Of a stretch of 64,000 nt of DNA, positions 63,194-64,000 are shown piece after piece. Location: positions 1 through 64,000 of the forward strand of contig CAJUSF010000013.1 in assembly GCA_910588945.1 (NCBI GenBank), read 5' to 3'. The notes under the pieces were generated by a model. The model ran no database searches and was not told the origin of the DNA. It saw nothing but the letters and a program-made list of their open reading frames with translations. Origin of the DNA: an uncultured Eggerthellaceae bacterium. Its GTDB lineage: Bacteria > Actinomycetota > Coriobacteriia > Coriobacteriales > Eggerthellaceae. Numbering within the stretch: position 1 is the first letter of the stretch; each line of letters starts with the position of its first letter. Both the position numbers and the translations under genes were made by a program.

Positions 63194-64000
63194 CTACCTT
63201 TCACCACCAGCAGCGCCATCTGTCGAGGCGCCTTTTTGCATATCGTCATCAGGAGCGATCGGATGCGTTATGCGATCGATCAGACCTTTCGCATCGCAGC
63301 TCATCGCCCACTTGCAGAATTCCTTGAAATCGAGCTGTTCGGATATCCCTTCTATATATCGTATGGAGTCCGTGAGCTCCACTTTAGCAGCATCGTTTAT
63401 CACGTGAATGGATGTCACCTGTTTATGATCGACAAACGTACTCTTACAATCGATAAGGCCGAGTTCTTTGAACACAGATACGGCGCAGCGTATGGCAGAC
63501 GGGTCCACACCTGAGCACTTCGTGTGCAAAAGACATTCGGGAGAGTCTGCATCTATCGGAAAATAGGTTCTCTCGTGCATCTTCTGCAGATTGCGAAACG
63601 CACGATAGATATCTGCCATCGTAGCTCTGTCAGGAGATAGCTCTGACAGGATATGCTCGTTTATGGCGACATCGGCCGTGCCGTAGAGAAGATGCACCCA
63701 AGCATCGGCCCCATCGCGCCCGGCGCGCCCGCTCATCTGGTTGAACTCGACCTCGTTAAACGGCATGTGGTAGAGGATGACATGCCTGATGTCAGGGATA
63801 TCGATTCCCTCTCCGAATGCTGATGTAGCAACAAGAACTTGTATGATGCCTGTGCGGAAAAGCTCCTCGATGCGCTTTCTCTCGACCGCGCGAAGGCCTG
63901 CGTTGTAAAAGCCTATGCGCTGCGCAAGCCAAGGAAGGCGCGAACGAAGGCGTCTTGCCACCCCCATCGTCTGCTCGCGCGAGTTCACATAGATCACGCA
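63194..64000 (-). CDS. SF2 helicase C-terminal part, gene continues beyond window (possible RecJ-helicase fusion)
   Basis: Open to the end of the window, so only the C-terminal ~268 residues are seen. The RecA-like second helicase domain is clear: IYVNSREQTMGVARRL (motif IV), VLVATSAFGEGIDIPDIRHVILYHMPFN (motif V) and QMSGRAGRDG (motif VI), as in RecQ-type helicases. The rest (about 140 residues, with CLLHTKCS) has no clear family. In several actinobacteria and Firmicutes recJ precedes rel and may carry a helicase region, so this could be the end of such a fusion; the nuclease part is not visible. Confidence 0.75.
   Translation of the reverse strand, partial: CVIYVNSREQTMGVARRLRSRLPWLAQRIGFYNAGLRAVERKRIEELFRTGIIQVLVATSAFGEGIDIPDIRHVILYHMPFNEVEFNQMSGRAGRDGADAWVHLLYGTADVAINEHILSELSPDRATMADIYRAFRNLQKMHERTYFPIDADSPECLLHTKCSGVDPSAIRCAVSVFKELGLIDCKSTFVDHKQVTSIHVINDAAKVELTDSIRYIEGISEQLDFKEFCKWAMSCDAKGLIDRITHPIAPDDDMQKGASTDGAAGGER

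Noticed and set aside
61865..63514. 549-residue open frame on the plus strand opposite rel
   Set aside because: Antisense shadow of rel, which has clear domains on the minus strand; the peptide has no recognisable family.

Overview
The window is about 64 kb of a gene-dense bacterial chromosome with roughly even G+C. Gene content points to Actinomycetota, most likely class Coriobacteriia (Eggerthellales-like): a single-chain CydDC transporter, hydrogenase maturation genes, menaquinone methylation, GatCAB, an asaccharolytic-looking repertoire and many minus-strand operons. Genus cannot be settled from the sequence alone. Most genes sit on the minus strand and many are translationally coupled through 4-8 nt overlaps.

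Layout. 1-1850 is an accessory junction: the start of an IS3-type orfA, an IS1249-like insertion sequence whose transposase carries a nonsense codon, a duplicated tRNA-Gln 3' end that looks like an integration scar, then tRNA-Gln and tRNA-Lys. 1944-5173 holds a heavy-metal permease and groES-groEL under a perfect CIRCE operator. 5177-7969 is nadE plus a NarL-type two-component system. 8007-10811 combines hypA/hypB with tatA/tatC. 10904-14486 has an amidohydrolase homologue lacking its metal ligands, menG and an MFS pump. 14569-20949 is a coupled radical-SAM / DUF2344 / CydDC operon. 21066-28231 is the cell-shape operon mreB-mreC-mreD-mrdA-rodA with an added DUF697-like gene.

28411-39066 holds dnaE, nth, a hydrogenase protease, a CBS-type pyrophosphatase, pcrA and an aroF-chorismate mutase pair. 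39290-44110 has membrane proteins (DUF308, UppP, MATE), a TatD hydrolase and a disordered tail-anchored protein. 44205-51218 contains a CCG/Fe-S protein, thrH, two methyltransferase-like genes, elp3 and an orphan radical SAM gene. 51248-57108 is gatCAB, ychF and a neurotransmitter-type sodium symporter. 57234-60114 is pit, its PhoU-like partner, truA and a small ORF. 60201-64000 is a metallo-beta-lactamase-fold hydrolase, rel and the C-terminal part of an SF2 helicase that runs off the window.

Most interesting signal: a Trm9/ALKBH8-type tRNA methyltransferase gene lies 48 bp from, and divergent to, elp3. Together they would supply two steps of a eukaryote-style wobble-uridine pathway (cm5U to mcm5U) in a bacterium. 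Other points worth attention are the metal-less amidohydrolase, the tRNA-Gln scar, a ~190 bp imperfect palindrome after nth, and two genes that look leaderless.
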